A stretch of 64,000 nucleotides of DNA, from positions 52,730-116,729 of the forward strand of contig NZ_JACHGW010000009.1 in assembly GCF_014202505.1 (NCBI RefSeq). The letters run 5' to 3'. Origin of the DNA: Armatimonas rosea. GTDB lineage: Bacteria; Armatimonadota; Armatimonadia; Armatimonadales; Armatimonadaceae. The notes under the pieces are model-generated. The model did no database searches and was not told where the DNA came from. It saw nothing but the letters and a program-made list of their open reading frames with translations. A program made the position numbers and the translations under genes. Of the stretch, positions 31,754-41,900 are shown piece after piece (within the stretch, counting starts at the first letter, position 1; each line of letters starts with the position of its first letter).

Positions 31754-34300
31754 CTACTGACCATCCTGGCAACGGAGGCACTGCTGATTCGTGGAACGGC
31801 TTTGGGAACAGTGCCCACAGTGTGGACAGATAGGGTAAACCATGCCCATCATCTGTCCTTCTGGCAGTTGCGTGTCCGCACTGCACTCACAAAATAATGG
31901 GATCGCCATGCTTCCGCGTCGCCGTTCCCTATCGGACAGTTGCCGCGCATACGTCAGGTCCTCTTCTGGTAAAGCCACAACGGTTCTTCGCACCGATGCC
32001 AACCGGCGACGGGGGCGCAGTAATGGATAGGACGACTGACACGCCGGGCATCGTGTTACCGTCCATTCCGCGCCACATGAGCGGCACAGCGCCGCGGTTG
32101 CAGACTGGTAGTGTACGGCTCCTTTACAGGCTGGGCAACTGGATGGCCCGGACTCCTCCGCACTCATGCTAGTGATGTCGACTCCTATCGTATGGAACCG
32201 GATCAGCCGGATCAGGCGTAGCGCCGACTGTAGGCGCCAGGGAGACAGACAGAGGAATCCAGTTCGCGCCCCTGCCCATCGCGCCGCATCGCGCGGGATG
32301 AAACCATCCCCCAGCGACAACAGTCGATGCGCCACCGCTGGAGAACAGGTGGCTGGGAGATTCGCGGGTTCCGTCGGCGTCACCCAGAGAATGGCGTCCG
32401 TCTTTGTTCCCACCGCTTGTGCATAGGCGATGTCCAGCAGGTCCGTGGTAACGTTCTCCTGCCATCGTCCTCCTTTCGATTCTCCACTCTCTTCCAGCGC
32501 TATCGCCAAGGGGATGAGGCGGATACGCCGGACAACTGCGGGTCGGGCTTCGGAGCGGACTTTCTCCAGAACAAAGCGCCGCCAACTCTCGCTCTTTCCA
32601 GCGCGGGCGAGGAGATCTAACTCCTCTGGAGTCGGCTGCCCATAGATGGCCAACGCCGATCCTTCCCAGACAGCCTCACAAGGGAGCTCAGGCAGTGAAG
32701 TGGGTGCGGTGAAGGACACGCCACTGGGCGGTTTGACGACCATGCGGTGGCGCGTCGTCAGTGTGAGGTCAATAACCTCCCACTCTCCCGGGTCTGCCCT
32801 GCTGGAACCGACTTCTATACGCCAGTGGCCATCGCTGTTTACGTACGCTCCCTGCGCCATCCATCCTGAATGGTCCACCGCAGCGCATGCGGTCTGTTCC
32901 TCACCCTTAACCGGTTGGTACCCTAGCGCAGCGAGGGCTTGCAGGACTACGAGGCCTGTGTAGATACGATACTGATGTTGTGCATTGGCGGCTGTCTGGG
33001 GGAGACTGTCACCTGTGTCACCAGCTTTTCTGCGTAGCTCCGCGAGGAGCCGCCAGACGTCGAAGAGGCGGCGATAGTGCGGATCCATACGGAGGATGTT
33101 AGTCGTGTGGAACGGAGGTGCGAGGGACGGAAGTTTGTGCAGACGACGATATAGGGTTGAGTTTTCTGCCGGAATCAGGGCGCGGCGGAGTCGCCGTACC
33201 CGCTCCACCTCCTCACTCAACGCCTGATATTGGCGCTCCCATACCTCGCTATTATGGTCGAGATTCGGCAGGAGGGATTGTAGCAGACGATTCTGCTGCC
33301 AATCACTACTGGAAAAGCCGTCGAACTGTAATATATCTGCCAAGGAACGCATTCCTTCCAGCAGTCGGTTAGCCTCACCCACCAAGTACTCCCGCAGTTC
33401 GTCAATGAACATAATTACAAACCTATTTTCATATAGGGCTAGGTCATCTTCAGGAACCTGTGCGAGTAGTCGTGCTGGCCGTAGACCCGTGACTGTCCGA
33501 GATTCCCAATGTTCACTGTGGGAGGCGATATGGCGGAGCGCGGTGGGGCCAGTTCTGCGTACCAGTCCTACTGGGCGTATCTGCTCCTCTATGAGTAATC
33601 TGGTTCTGGGCTGTCGGCAGATTGCGAGAAGATGAGGCATGGCCTTCTCCAAGGCATCTAATAACCGGAGCCGGTTCGGGTCTTTTTGGACGGTCTCTGG
33701 CTGACGGAACAGCAGCAGCTCACCACATTCGACGGCAACGCGCAGCGTTCCCCAGCGCACCACCCCTTGATCCCCTCCTTCTTCCAGGCTTACAACTCCA
33801 TGAAGTTCTTTCTCAAAATCGCTCAGGGTATCGCGAAGCTCCCACCCTAATGCAAGGGTAGGGTGCGGCCCGAAGCGAAAACTTTGGGCATGCTTACCGA
33901 AACCGTCTTGCGTCGCGACGATTTCCACGAGGGTTTCGCCTGCAGCAGGGTTCTCTATGCGCACTGGAAAAGGTTCAGAAAAAAGCGCCGACTCGGTGAC
34001 ACCGCGGGGTGGTGCCACAGCTACCGGATGTTCTGTGCCGTTCACGCGGACGCGCCAGGCGGAGGAGACTGCAGATGCCCCCTTGCGACGGTTTAGGGGC
34101 GCGGCACGTCCCTCAACTTCTCGCGTATCTGGCAGAACCAGGCGTGCCCACCCACCGAGCGGACCTGCCACGTTGACCCGGTGGGGGGATGCCTCTTCCC
34201 AACCCGTATCCTTCGACTCTTTCTGGTGGAAGTTAGGGAGATACTGGAGGCGCGGCTGGTCATCAGAGTATCGCTCCTCAGCGGCGGTCGTGTCCGGCAT
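31754..34300 (-). CDS. DUF2357-like protein with C-terminal zinc ribbons
   Basis: 848 residues from the ATG at 34300. The ATG overlaps the upstream stop by one base (TGATG), with GGAGG before it. Residues about 210-330 have the DUF2357-like layout, including the family's YENR motif (DLALYENRFVIMFIDEL). Residues 740-849 have at least two zinc ribbons (CPACKGAVHYQ, CRSCGAEW, and CPHCGHC). I do not see an intact PD-(D/E)XK core such as some DUF2357 proteins have. DUF2357 partners McrB-like GTPases in restriction-like systems, and such a protein is encoded directly upstream. It probably recognises or binds the target nucleic acid, or is the nuclease of the complex. Confidence 0.6.
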   Translation of the reverse strand: MPDTTAAEERYSDDQPRLQYLPNFHQKESKDTGWEEASPHRVNVAGPLGGWARLVLPDTREVEGRAAPLNRRKGASAVSSAWRVRVNGTEHPVAVAPPRGVTESALFSEPFPVRIENPAAGETLVEIVATQDGFGKHAQSFRFGPHPTLALGWELRDTLSDFEKELHGVVSLEEGGDQGVVRWGTLRVAVECGELLLFRQPETVQKDPNRLRLLDALEKAMPHLLAICRQPRTRLLIEEQIRPVGLVRRTGPTALRHIASHSEHWESRTVTGLRPARLLAQVPEDDLALYENRFVIMFIDELREYLVGEANRLLEGMRSLADILQFDGFSSSDWQQNRLLQSLLPNLDHNSEVWERQYQALSEEVERVRRLRRALIPAENSTLYRRLHKLPSLAPPFHTTNILRMDPHYRRLFDVWRLLAELRRKAGDTGDSLPQTAANAQHQYRIYTGLVVLQALAALGYQPVKGEEQTACAAVDHSGWMAQGAYVNSDGHWRIEVGSSRADPGEWEVIDLTLTTRHRMVVKPPSGVSFTAPTSLPELPCEAVWEGSALAIYGQPTPEELDLLARAGKSESWRRFVLEKVRSEARPAVVRRIRLIPLAIALEESGESKGGRWQENVTTDLLDIAYAQAVGTKTDAILWVTPTEPANLPATCSPAVAHRLLSLGDGFIPRDAARWAGARTGFLCLSPWRLQSALRLIRLIRFHTIGVDITSMSAEESGPSSCPACKGAVHYQSATAALCRSCGAEWTVTRCPACQSSYPLLRPRRRLASVRRTVVALPEEDLTYARQLSDRERRRGSMAIPLFCECSADTQLPEGQMMGMVYPICPHCGHCSQSRSTNQQCLRCQDGQ

Positions 34301-36735
34301 CAAATCCGGCCTCCGGAGAGTTCGGCGATGCGTCTCTGGATGACAGCCTTACAGTAGCGGAGAGGCTCCGGTGCTCCGGCAGCTAGGGCACTGCTTTCTA
34401 ACAGCAGTTGTACTTCCTCCAAGGGCTTTCTGATTTCAGGATCCAGGAGCGACTCCAGTTTACGTAGCACCTTGCGGGCGATCTGAATATCCACGGCCTC
34501 TTCGACTGTCCCACCAGATGCGCTATAGACAGCGGCGAACCGGCATAATTGGTCTTGTAGGCGGAATCCGAAGGTGATGCCGAACTCTTTCTGTAGGAAG
34601 TCATCCAGCTGATCGACCGCTTTTTGAACTGGTTGTGGTAAGAAAGGCATCGCCCCGATGGCCTCATTAAACGCTCCGGTCAGCATCGAGTAACTTACCC
34701 AGGATGCGCCAGGACTGCTCGCCTGGAACGGGTTTTCGCGCTCCTGAAAGTCGATTACCTGAGCGCGATCATAGACTTTATCCGTAATCTCTAAGGTGGA
34801 CTCATCACGGTTAGCCGTTCCTACGAACCATACATTCCTTGGAAGGCGCAAACGACGCCCATCAAGGAGATACTCCGGTGTCTTTTCCCCTTTCGAGCGG
34901 GGGTCGAATGAGATGAGGTCTACAGCACGATCGTCAGCGTTTCGTTTTTCCATCTCGGAAAGGAAGTCGGCGAAGTAGTATTCGATGCGTGCTAGATTCA
35001 TCTCATCCAGCACTATGAACCACAGATTTTCCCTTTCCTTGTGCAGTTGGGCTTCGTATAGGGCGCGGGTCAACGCCGACTCTGAGAATCGCCCGGTGAA
35101 ATCGTTGTTATACCCAAGCAGGTCATGCCGGTCGCGCCAACTGGACTGAACGGGAATCATACTACAAGTACCACTCATGGCTTCAGCGAAAATCTGTGGC
35201 AGGCTAGACTTGCCAGTACCACTCACCCCCTGAAGGATCGCCAGTGGAGAGGCTGCCATACCAGCTAAGAAACTGCGCACAGTTGCCTCACGGTAGTATA
35301 GTGGACGCTTCTGAGCGGCTCCGAAGTCGCGAACCAACTTCACTATAGTGGGAAGTAGTTTTCCTATAGGCGCGGTAAGGCGGGCGGGTCTACCCGTCTC
35401 CTGGGAATGGGCCTTCTCATCGAGATTGAGCAGCTCGGGAAAGCGGGCCTCGCCAGTTCGCTGGTGTGCTTCGGCGTGCCGTCTGAGTGCCTCTTCCAAT
35501 TGGTCAACGATGGCGCGGTATGAGGCGACCTGAGCCTGAAGTGCGGAGAGCTCATGGCTAGCGACCTCGCGGCGTGCCGCAAGGTTTTTCTCTTCAATGA
35601 CCTGCCGACGCAACGCAGCGTTTTCCCTATGGAAGCGAGCATTCTCCTGCTCAGCTTCCCTCAGATAACTTGCCTCCTCTTCGTCCGGCAGTTCAGACAG
35701 ACGTTGGGATAGGTATTTGCATCTCTCTTTAAGTCGATCCCGTTCTTCGAGCAGATTTGTGAGCGAACGTCCGTCCCCCCCCTGCATCTTCTCGCGCAAC
35801 TCATCCGCTTCTGTTCGTGTTTCCCTCAGGCTTTCTTCCAGCCGCGTAACATTTCCCTGCTCATCCTTCAGTCGACGTTTTAAATCCGCTACGATATCGG
35901 GGGAACATTGCTCCCAGCGAGCGACGGTCTGCACCCGCAATTGGTTGACCTGCATACGATCCGCTTCTAAGTCATCACGTTCCCACTGGAGATTTTCGGC
36001 AGCGTCTTTGAGTTCCCGTTGCCTGGTCTTTTGTCTGCTTTCCTCGGCGATAAGGCGCTCCTCCCAGGTTGACAGCTCCTGTTCACGTTCCGTCATCGCC
36101 TCGGCCGCACGAGCGCGGGCCGCATCAACGATGTCACGCCCAGTCACTTCTGCCTGCTCTCGAATGGATTTGGCTTTCGCTTCAGCCTCAGCGATATTCT
36201 CTAGGGAGATCCGATTCTGTTCGTCTGCATCCCGCTGGATTGCAGCCTGCTTCTCTTCAAACCATTCCCGCCTCAGTTGCTCCTCACTGGCGTAGATTTC
36301 CTGGCGGACCTCTGCTATGGCTGCTTCACGTGCTGCATCAACGGCCTGTTGACATTCCGTCGCAAAATTAGCTCGCTCTTCATTGAGCTGGGTTTCCTGT
36401 GCCTCTAATTTCTTACGCTCAGCTTCGTACAGGTCCTCCATTTCGTGAGCATTTGCCAGATCCGCTTTTAGACGATTGATTTCTTGGTGAGCTTGGTTTA
36501 ACCTTATCACTGCATCCTGAAACGTCTTTGGAGGCGAAAAAGCTACTCCTTTAGACATATTTTGTCCTGGAGAATTGATTTTAGCCTCAGAAATGCTACT
36601 CACAGGCAAATCATCGCCGCCATTTGTATTATCAGAGGAAATATCTGTTGATGACAGAGAGACATGCGTCGTTGTCTCTACGTTTCGTTGTCCCATGGGA
36701 GGGAAGCTAGGTCTTGTGCGATTCTTTTTTGCCAT
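34300..36735 (-). CDS. McrB-like AAA+ GTPase with long coiled-coil N-terminus
   Basis: About 811 residues from the ATG at 36735. A longer frame starts upstream at a GTG but overlaps the previous gene by 20 bases. Residues about 80-420 are a long acidic/basic coiled coil. The AAA+ module of the McrB/MoxR type begins at about 500: Walker A is GVSGTGKSSL at about 502, Walker B is VLDEMNLARIEYYF at about 574, and the sensor-1 segment is VGTANRDEST. McrB itself binds modified DNA and drives McrC. Here a coiled coil replaces the DNA-binding N-terminus. Its probable partner is the DUF2357 protein encoded next. Confidence 0.75.
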   Translation of the reverse strand: MAKKNRTRPSFPPMGQRNVETTTHVSLSSTDISSDNTNGGDDLPVSSISEAKINSPGQNMSKGVAFSPPKTFQDAVIRLNQAHQEINRLKADLANAHEMEDLYEAERKKLEAQETQLNEERANFATECQQAVDAAREAAIAEVRQEIYASEEQLRREWFEEKQAAIQRDADEQNRISLENIAEAEAKAKSIREQAEVTGRDIVDAARARAAEAMTEREQELSTWEERLIAEESRQKTRQRELKDAAENLQWERDDLEADRMQVNQLRVQTVARWEQCSPDIVADLKRRLKDEQGNVTRLEESLRETRTEADELREKMQGGDGRSLTNLLEERDRLKERCKYLSQRLSELPDEEEASYLREAEQENARFHRENAALRRQVIEEKNLAARREVASHELSALQAQVASYRAIVDQLEEALRRHAEAHQRTGEARFPELLNLDEKAHSQETGRPARLTAPIGKLLPTIVKLVRDFGAAQKRPLYYREATVRSFLAGMAASPLAILQGVSGTGKSSLPQIFAEAMSGTCSMIPVQSSWRDRHDLLGYNNDFTGRFSESALTRALYEAQLHKERENLWFIVLDEMNLARIEYYFADFLSEMEKRNADDRAVDLISFDPRSKGEKTPEYLLDGRRLRLPRNVWFVGTANRDESTLEITDKVYDRAQVIDFQERENPFQASSPGASWVSYSMLTGAFNEAIGAMPFLPQPVQKAVDQLDDFLQKEFGITFGFRLQDQLCRFAAVYSASGGTVEEAVDIQIARKVLRKLESLLDPEIRKPLEEVQLLLESSALAAGAPEPLRYCKAVIQRRIAELSGGRI

Positions 36736-36769
36736 TTTGTATCTCTGCTTTTCTGGAAATTCTTTATGC

Positions 36770-38533
36770 CTACTGCGTCTCCAAGACACGAAACAATGTT
36801 GTCAAGGCTAAGTGTGCGGCACTTGTCATCCGGATTACCCGGTTCTGATACGCTTCGACAGATTCTGTCTGTGAGGTATAGTGCGCCTTCTCATTACGTA
36901 TTTCGGCGACTGTATCGAGTAAGACTAAGAGGTCTGTTTGCATCATCAACGCTTTTCGGAAGGCCGCATCATGCCGTTCGTTAGCGTCGGCTAGCAGGAA
37001 CACGCACTTATCCCGTAGGCTGATGCCGTTTCCATCAGCCATCTTTTGCATAGATTTGCAGCGTGCCGCTCCGACCATACCGAATGGGATGGGCGTCCCA
37101 AAGTGCCGTGCCATCTCTTCTATCCGGTTTCTGAGATCGAAATCAGAGTAAAAATTTCCGAGCCGCCGCGCTAATGCCCGCCTCTCCGGTATCTGCTTCA
37201 GCAGGTGGACTGCTATAGCCTCAAGGGCAAATTGGCATTCCATGAAAAACCCCCCACCCACGTCTGGATCGGTTTGTGCTTTAGCAAGGACACGGCCGGC
37301 TTTTTCCCAGAACTCACGCGCCATTACAAGATCTGTATCGTCAGATGGTAACGGTAATGGGCTTTCCCAGAAAGGGCGAACAGTATTTGGCAGTGCCGCA
37401 AGTGGATCTACATAAGGCTCTTCGGCTGTCAAAAGTGTCGTATCATCAGTAGTGCCTACGTTGCCCGGCTCTTCCATTATTTCTGTGAAGGCGATAATAA
37501 CGGAGTCTGAAGGCGCGAAATGCTCTTCCGCCATCCGCTTCTGTTCATCCAGAAAGGCCTTCAAGGGGTGATATTCTTGAGCGGTTGCAAGCAGGCGTGT
37601 TCGGTACCACTCCCCGCCTAACTCCCCGAAGGGGGCCGTAGCATAGAGATGACCCGGATTGTCCCGTAGTGCATAGAGAAGAACTTCAGCATCCACCGTC
37701 TCTGGTTCATCGGATAGCCCCAGGAATGTAAAGTCTCTTACCTGAGAGGTCGCTTTATGGGCTTCCATTCCCGCTTCCGCACCCTGTCCCATCGAAAGAT
37801 CATCGTCATCCCCGACGATCCGATAATCCGCTTCGGTAAATCCGTTGCAATCCCGGACTGCAGCCTTTACGAAGAGAGAAGGCTGTTCCGCTTCAGACAG
37901 GCGCTCAGCATAAAGGCGCATTTTCTCTAATCGTGTCATCGCCGCTTTGACGGCTGCTGCTGTCGGCTCGAGTAGATCCGTGCCGTCGCGCGTTGGCAGG
38001 GGATAGACATACTCTGTTAAGGAATCGCGTCCGAGAGGTTTACTGTCGGAATAGAGTGGGCATAGGTAGCCTGTCACTAGGTCGCGGAAGACATAACCAT
38101 AGGCTGGCGGACGATTGGCTTCAGCGGTCTCGACTGAAGATGCCCTCATAGGTTCTTTACCGTTCCAGACATCGACGCGTCGTAGCCCGGCTTCGGTGGT
38201 GACTCCGGTGGCCTCGACGAGACCATCTTCTATTAAGCGCTTCAGCACTGCCAGAATGACCTCCGGCGCGACTCCCAGGAAATATGCCAGCCGAGATCGG
38301 TCACGGACTCCGGCTACAGAGAGGCGGAGTACTGCTCGCTCCAGGGCGTTAAACGTCCCCCTCACTGGTGGGGCCATTAGAACAGGGAAGACCCGTAAGG
38401 GCCAAGCGAGACGTGCGACGTACGCACCTCCCTCTTTCTCAAGTGAGCGAATGTCATGCCGTCGGCTCCAGACAAAACGACGCGACGGTTCGGGACGTGG
38501 ACGCAGGGGTGGGGCCATGCCGGGGTCATGCAT
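36770..38533 (-). CDS. Unknown protein with wHTH-like region and C-terminal HEPN-like motif
   Basis: About 587 residues from the ATG at 38533, which overlaps the helicase stop by eight bases. An earlier in-frame start at 38620 would overlap by 95. Residues about 60-110 look like a winged helix (LSVAGVRDRSRLAYFLGVAPEVILAVLKRLIEDGLVEA). The last 120 residues are helical and contain RNEKAH, an R-x4-H motif typical of HEPN ribonucleases. If that domain is real, the protein could be a toxin-like RNase effector. Between them I recognise nothing. It sits inside the VWA-kinase-helicase-McrB-DUF2357 operon. Confidence 0.5.
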   Translation of the reverse strand: MHDPGMAPPLRPRPEPSRRFVWSRRHDIRSLEKEGGAYVARLAWPLRVFPVLMAPPVRGTFNALERAVLRLSVAGVRDRSRLAYFLGVAPEVILAVLKRLIEDGLVEATGVTTEAGLRRVDVWNGKEPMRASSVETAEANRPPAYGYVFRDLVTGYLCPLYSDSKPLGRDSLTEYVYPLPTRDGTDLLEPTAAAVKAAMTRLEKMRLYAERLSEAEQPSLFVKAAVRDCNGFTEADYRIVGDDDDLSMGQGAEAGMEAHKATSQVRDFTFLGLSDEPETVDAEVLLYALRDNPGHLYATAPFGELGGEWYRTRLLATAQEYHPLKAFLDEQKRMAEEHFAPSDSVIIAFTEIMEEPGNVGTTDDTTLLTAEEPYVDPLAALPNTVRPFWESPLPLPSDDTDLVMAREFWEKAGRVLAKAQTDPDVGGGFFMECQFALEAIAVHLLKQIPERRALARRLGNFYSDFDLRNRIEEMARHFGTPIPFGMVGAARCKSMQKMADGNGISLRDKCVFLLADANERHDAAFRKALMMQTDLLVLLDTVAEIRNEKAHYTSQTESVEAYQNRVIRMTSAAHLALTTLFRVLETQ

Positions 38534-41500
38534 AGGAGATATACCACCCTTCCTCTCCGCCAAGGCAGCGACGATAGAGGGCGTCCAGCGCCGGGATCGG
38601 CGGCGCGACGGTTTCGGCATCGCCGCAGACGATTAGCAGCCTACGGGCACGGCTGAGTGAAACGCAGAGACGGTTCTTTAGGGATAGAAACCCGACGCGC
38701 CGCCGACGTGCATCCTCGTCATCGCTTCGCTCCCCATTGCTCCGCACCGTGGAGAGCAGGACGACATCGAACTCCTTGCCTTGAAACGAGTCCACCGTAC
38801 CTACCTCGATTTTCTGGCTCAGCTCGAGGGGAAGTTCTCGTATGCGTGTCCGCAAAAGCGCGGCCTGTCGCTCGTAATAGGCAATGATGCCGATGGTATA
38901 CTGCGGGGCGTGTTTCAGGATGCGTTCTGCCTCAACGACGACGGCATCAACCTCTACTTGCCGTGTCTTACTTTGGCCCCGGCTTTCACCGCCGCGTGAT
39001 CGGGGGATGTCCAGCCAGACGAGCGGTTTTCCACCATAAAGCGGTAATCCATGGTCACGTTCGTCAGCGGAGCAACCGGCTTCGACATCGTTATCATAGA
39101 ACTGTTCGCTCACTAGTCGGCTGATGACAGGGTGCATCCGGAAGCCGGTACGGAGGCGGAAGGCGCGGCGGGGCTGACCTTCGTTGCGCTTCGGATCCGT
39201 GAATATTTCATAGAGTCGTTGGAAAAGGGATTGCTGCAACATCGCTGCGTCTTCCACGCCCTTAGTAGCAGAATATTCCTGAACTGCTTGGTCTTCCAGA
39301 ATCTGCGGAAGTTGCTGATGGTCGCCAACCAGCACAATGCGACGCCCGCGCACCATCGGGATGAGGAGGTCGAGAGGCATGGCACGGGCAGCTTCGTCTA
39401 TGATGACGAAGTCATACTCGGTCGCCTGTTCGGCGATTTGCTGACAGGTTCCCGCCGTTATGCTACCGTACTCTTCCACCATTCGGCGGGTTCGCGCTAG
39501 GTCGCCGATCTCCTCACGGAAGTATTGAACCGCATCGGCTATCGCGCCATATCCCGCTTGTGCGGAGTCAAGTAGGTCGTCCACGATAGCATCCAGTTGT
39601 TCCAGGATGGTAGCAGTCAAGGGGCGTTCGGCTGTTGTCTGGCTCGTCTCTTCTCCATTTTCCTCAGCATCGTCGCCCTGCAGTATACGTATGGAGCGAA
39701 CGTAGGCTTCCCAGGTTTCGGAATCAGGCGGTGTATCCTGCTGCATTGCCACTGCCTGGAGCGCGTTATGTATGTCCTCCCGATCAGCAACACCGCCCAG
39801 GTATGCACCATTTCGGCTCAGGAATCGGCGCAAACGGTCGGCCTGGAACTGCCCGTCATCTGCGAACGCTTCCACCAGCACACGTTGTTGGGCAAGGAGA
39901 GCGTTGAGACGACTCTTTAAATTCGCATCTTCCGAATCCGGAAAGACCGATAGAGCTGCCGCTGCTTGAATAGAGTGTGTATGGGCCTTCTGGCACACGT
40001 CACGCACAGCCTCCGTACGGCTCAGTGAAATATGGCCAGCGTTGGTGAGCAACGTTTCCTCGGCGAGTGCGACTGCGGCGGGGAGTGCTCTCGGATCCTG
40101 TAGATCCCAGTCAAAACGGTAGCGGTCAAGTCGGTGTGCTAGCTCCCTTGCGCGGGCGCGCAACGGGTCATCCGGTAGTTGCTCCAAGACACCATCACAG
40201 TACTTTTTTCTGTCTTCGATCCACTTGTATAACTGACGATGTCGCTCTTCATGAGCCAGTCCAGACTTCCCACCGACTCGTTGTGGAGGCAATCCATTTA
40301 CCTCCAGTCCCTGAATCGCGTTGTCCACCGCATCGTGCTGGTAGCTGGTCACAAGCACGCGCATCTGCTCTCCGCGTTCCTGTGCCCGTTCCATTAGGCG
40401 CAGGACAAGTGCGCGGATCACGGTCGTCTTACCGGTTCCGGGCGGCCCCTGAATCAGGGCGATGTCCGGTGTGTTCAGGGCAATATCTAGGGCTTCTCGC
40501 TGGTCTCGGGTTAGATCACGGCCCAAGTGTTCTCGCAGTGCTGTGGTGACTGCGGCATCGCGGGAGCGCGTTTCGAAGGCTCCTGCCCGTCCTGTCTCCA
40601 GGAGCTCGCCCAGCGTTGCCAATCGCGAGCCTACCAATCTTGGGTCACCCTTCGGACGAACGGATACCGCGCCGCCAGACACGGTCTCGAGCGCCGCCGA
40701 GCGCCGCTCCATGCGGCGTTCATCTCCAATGAGCGACAGCATGAGGAAACCATTCTGTTCCGGTGGGAGACTTTCGAAATCTGGCTGATAGTCTAGGTAG
40801 GTTATCAATCTTGATGTCTGGCGATCCGCCCGTTCCATCGTACCCGCCCGTTTCAGATCGGGCGGAAAACGCCAGTGCCCAGAATCATCCCGGTCTGGGG
40901 CTTCCGCTGCGGCGTCTAGATCTAAAGCCCGTCCGAGAAAGCCTTCCGGCAAAGGGGTAGTAAGTTTGAATTCGAGGCGCAGACCGTCTCCATCCACGTC
41001 CAACTTGTAGGAGTGGTAGCGCACCGTCCCGACGTTCGCTGCCTCCTCAAATACCAGCCTACGTTCTAATTCGAGGTAATATCCCCACCCAGCCAAATAG
41101 CTGTGGGGGCGCGTAAGCGACTCCAGAACGGCTTTCCTCGTTTGTGAACGGATCCGCGCGAGGTGTTCCCCTGTTCCGAAACGGATGTAGCCTTGTAACA
41201 ATCGCATCCGTGCAGCATCTTCCCGCAGCGTACGGTGTTCAAATATCCGGACGCAGCGCAGGATGCCTTCTTCCAGCATAAGGTCGGCGGCCCGCCGTCG
41301 CGCCCAAAGGCGGATACCTGATCCTGTGCTGAATGGAGTGCCAGGCCGTGACCCAACACCGGGCCTCTCCAATAGTGTGAAAAATGCCAGGTGCGGACCG
41401 TGTAGTAGATCATCTGGGACTCGCATCCGCGCTGATTGAGGACGGGTAATTGCGCGTCCGTCCTGAGCCGCCAGGAATTCAACGGCCAGTTGACCCGCGA

Positions 41501-41900
41501 GCGCATCTGGGGACAGTCCATCCAGCTGGTGCTCCCGTAACACGTCGTCGGAAAGGTCGATTAGCAACGGGGTGTCTTCTGGCAGGTAAATACAGGAGAG
41601 GTAAGCACGTTGTCGTAATGTAATCCACTTCCTGTCCCCGCCTGATACAGACACGACCTCATAAAGGGCTTGGAAGCCGTATCGACGAGCTTCTACGAGG
41701 AATTCATTGGCCTGGGTGTTGTCGCGTTCTGCGACAAGCATGACCTCGCGCCCGTCAGGCAGCTGAAGCGTCCCCTCAGCACGCTGTTCGTCTGCACGGA
41801 AGCGCGCTGTAAGACTTCGGTCCTGGTCTGTCATCTCTCCCAAGATAACTCTCAGGGTGGCGGTTCGCTCCTCGCGCCCCGGTACATCTGTCGGATTCAT
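38526..41900 (-). CDS. UPF1/DNA2-like superfamily 1B helicase
   Basis: 1124 residues. The N-terminal 460 residues are a family-unknown extension with beta-rich segments. Walker A is LIQGPPGTGKTTV near 481. Motif II is IIDEAARAMP near 830, and motif III is VGDHQQLPQIL. The late motifs (TVDSFQGKEFDVVLLSTVRSN, then NRLCVSLSRARRLLIVCGD) are of the UPF1/SMUBP2 type. Its ATG overlaps the kinase stop (ATGA). As an RNA or DNA helicase or translocase, it is probably the motor of the system with the kinase, VWA, McrB-like and DUF2357 proteins. Confidence 0.8.
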   Translation of the reverse strand: MNPTDVPGREERTATLRVILGEMTDQDRSLTARFRADEQRAEGTLQLPDGREVMLVAERDNTQANEFLVEARRYGFQALYEVVSVSGGDRKWITLRQRAYLSCIYLPEDTPLLIDLSDDVLREHQLDGLSPDALAGQLAVEFLAAQDGRAITRPQSARMRVPDDLLHGPHLAFFTLLERPGVGSRPGTPFSTGSGIRLWARRRAADLMLEEGILRCVRIFEHRTLREDAARMRLLQGYIRFGTGEHLARIRSQTRKAVLESLTRPHSYLAGWGYYLELERRLVFEEAANVGTVRYHSYKLDVDGDGLRLEFKLTTPLPEGFLGRALDLDAAAEAPDRDDSGHWRFPPDLKRAGTMERADRQTSRLITYLDYQPDFESLPPEQNGFLMLSLIGDERRMERRSAALETVSGGAVSVRPKGDPRLVGSRLATLGELLETGRAGAFETRSRDAAVTTALREHLGRDLTRDQREALDIALNTPDIALIQGPPGTGKTTVIRALVLRLMERAQERGEQMRVLVTSYQHDAVDNAIQGLEVNGLPPQRVGGKSGLAHEERHRQLYKWIEDRKKYCDGVLEQLPDDPLRARARELAHRLDRYRFDWDLQDPRALPAAVALAEETLLTNAGHISLSRTEAVRDVCQKAHTHSIQAAAALSVFPDSEDANLKSRLNALLAQQRVLVEAFADDGQFQADRLRRFLSRNGAYLGGVADREDIHNALQAVAMQQDTPPDSETWEAYVRSIRILQGDDAEENGEETSQTTAERPLTATILEQLDAIVDDLLDSAQAGYGAIADAVQYFREEIGDLARTRRMVEEYGSITAGTCQQIAEQATEYDFVIIDEAARAMPLDLLIPMVRGRRIVLVGDHQQLPQILEDQAVQEYSATKGVEDAAMLQQSLFQRLYEIFTDPKRNEGQPRRAFRLRTGFRMHPVISRLVSEQFYDNDVEAGCSADERDHGLPLYGGKPLVWLDIPRSRGGESRGQSKTRQVEVDAVVVEAERILKHAPQYTIGIIAYYERQAALLRTRIRELPLELSQKIEVGTVDSFQGKEFDVVLLSTVRSNGERSDDEDARRRRVGFLSLKNRLCVSLSRARRLLIVCGDAETVAPPIPALDALYRRCLGGEEGWYISYA

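Noticed and set aside
35717..36295. Serine-rich 192-residue plus-strand frame
   Set aside because: It is the antisense shadow of the coiled-coil region of the McrB-like gene and has low-complexity composition.
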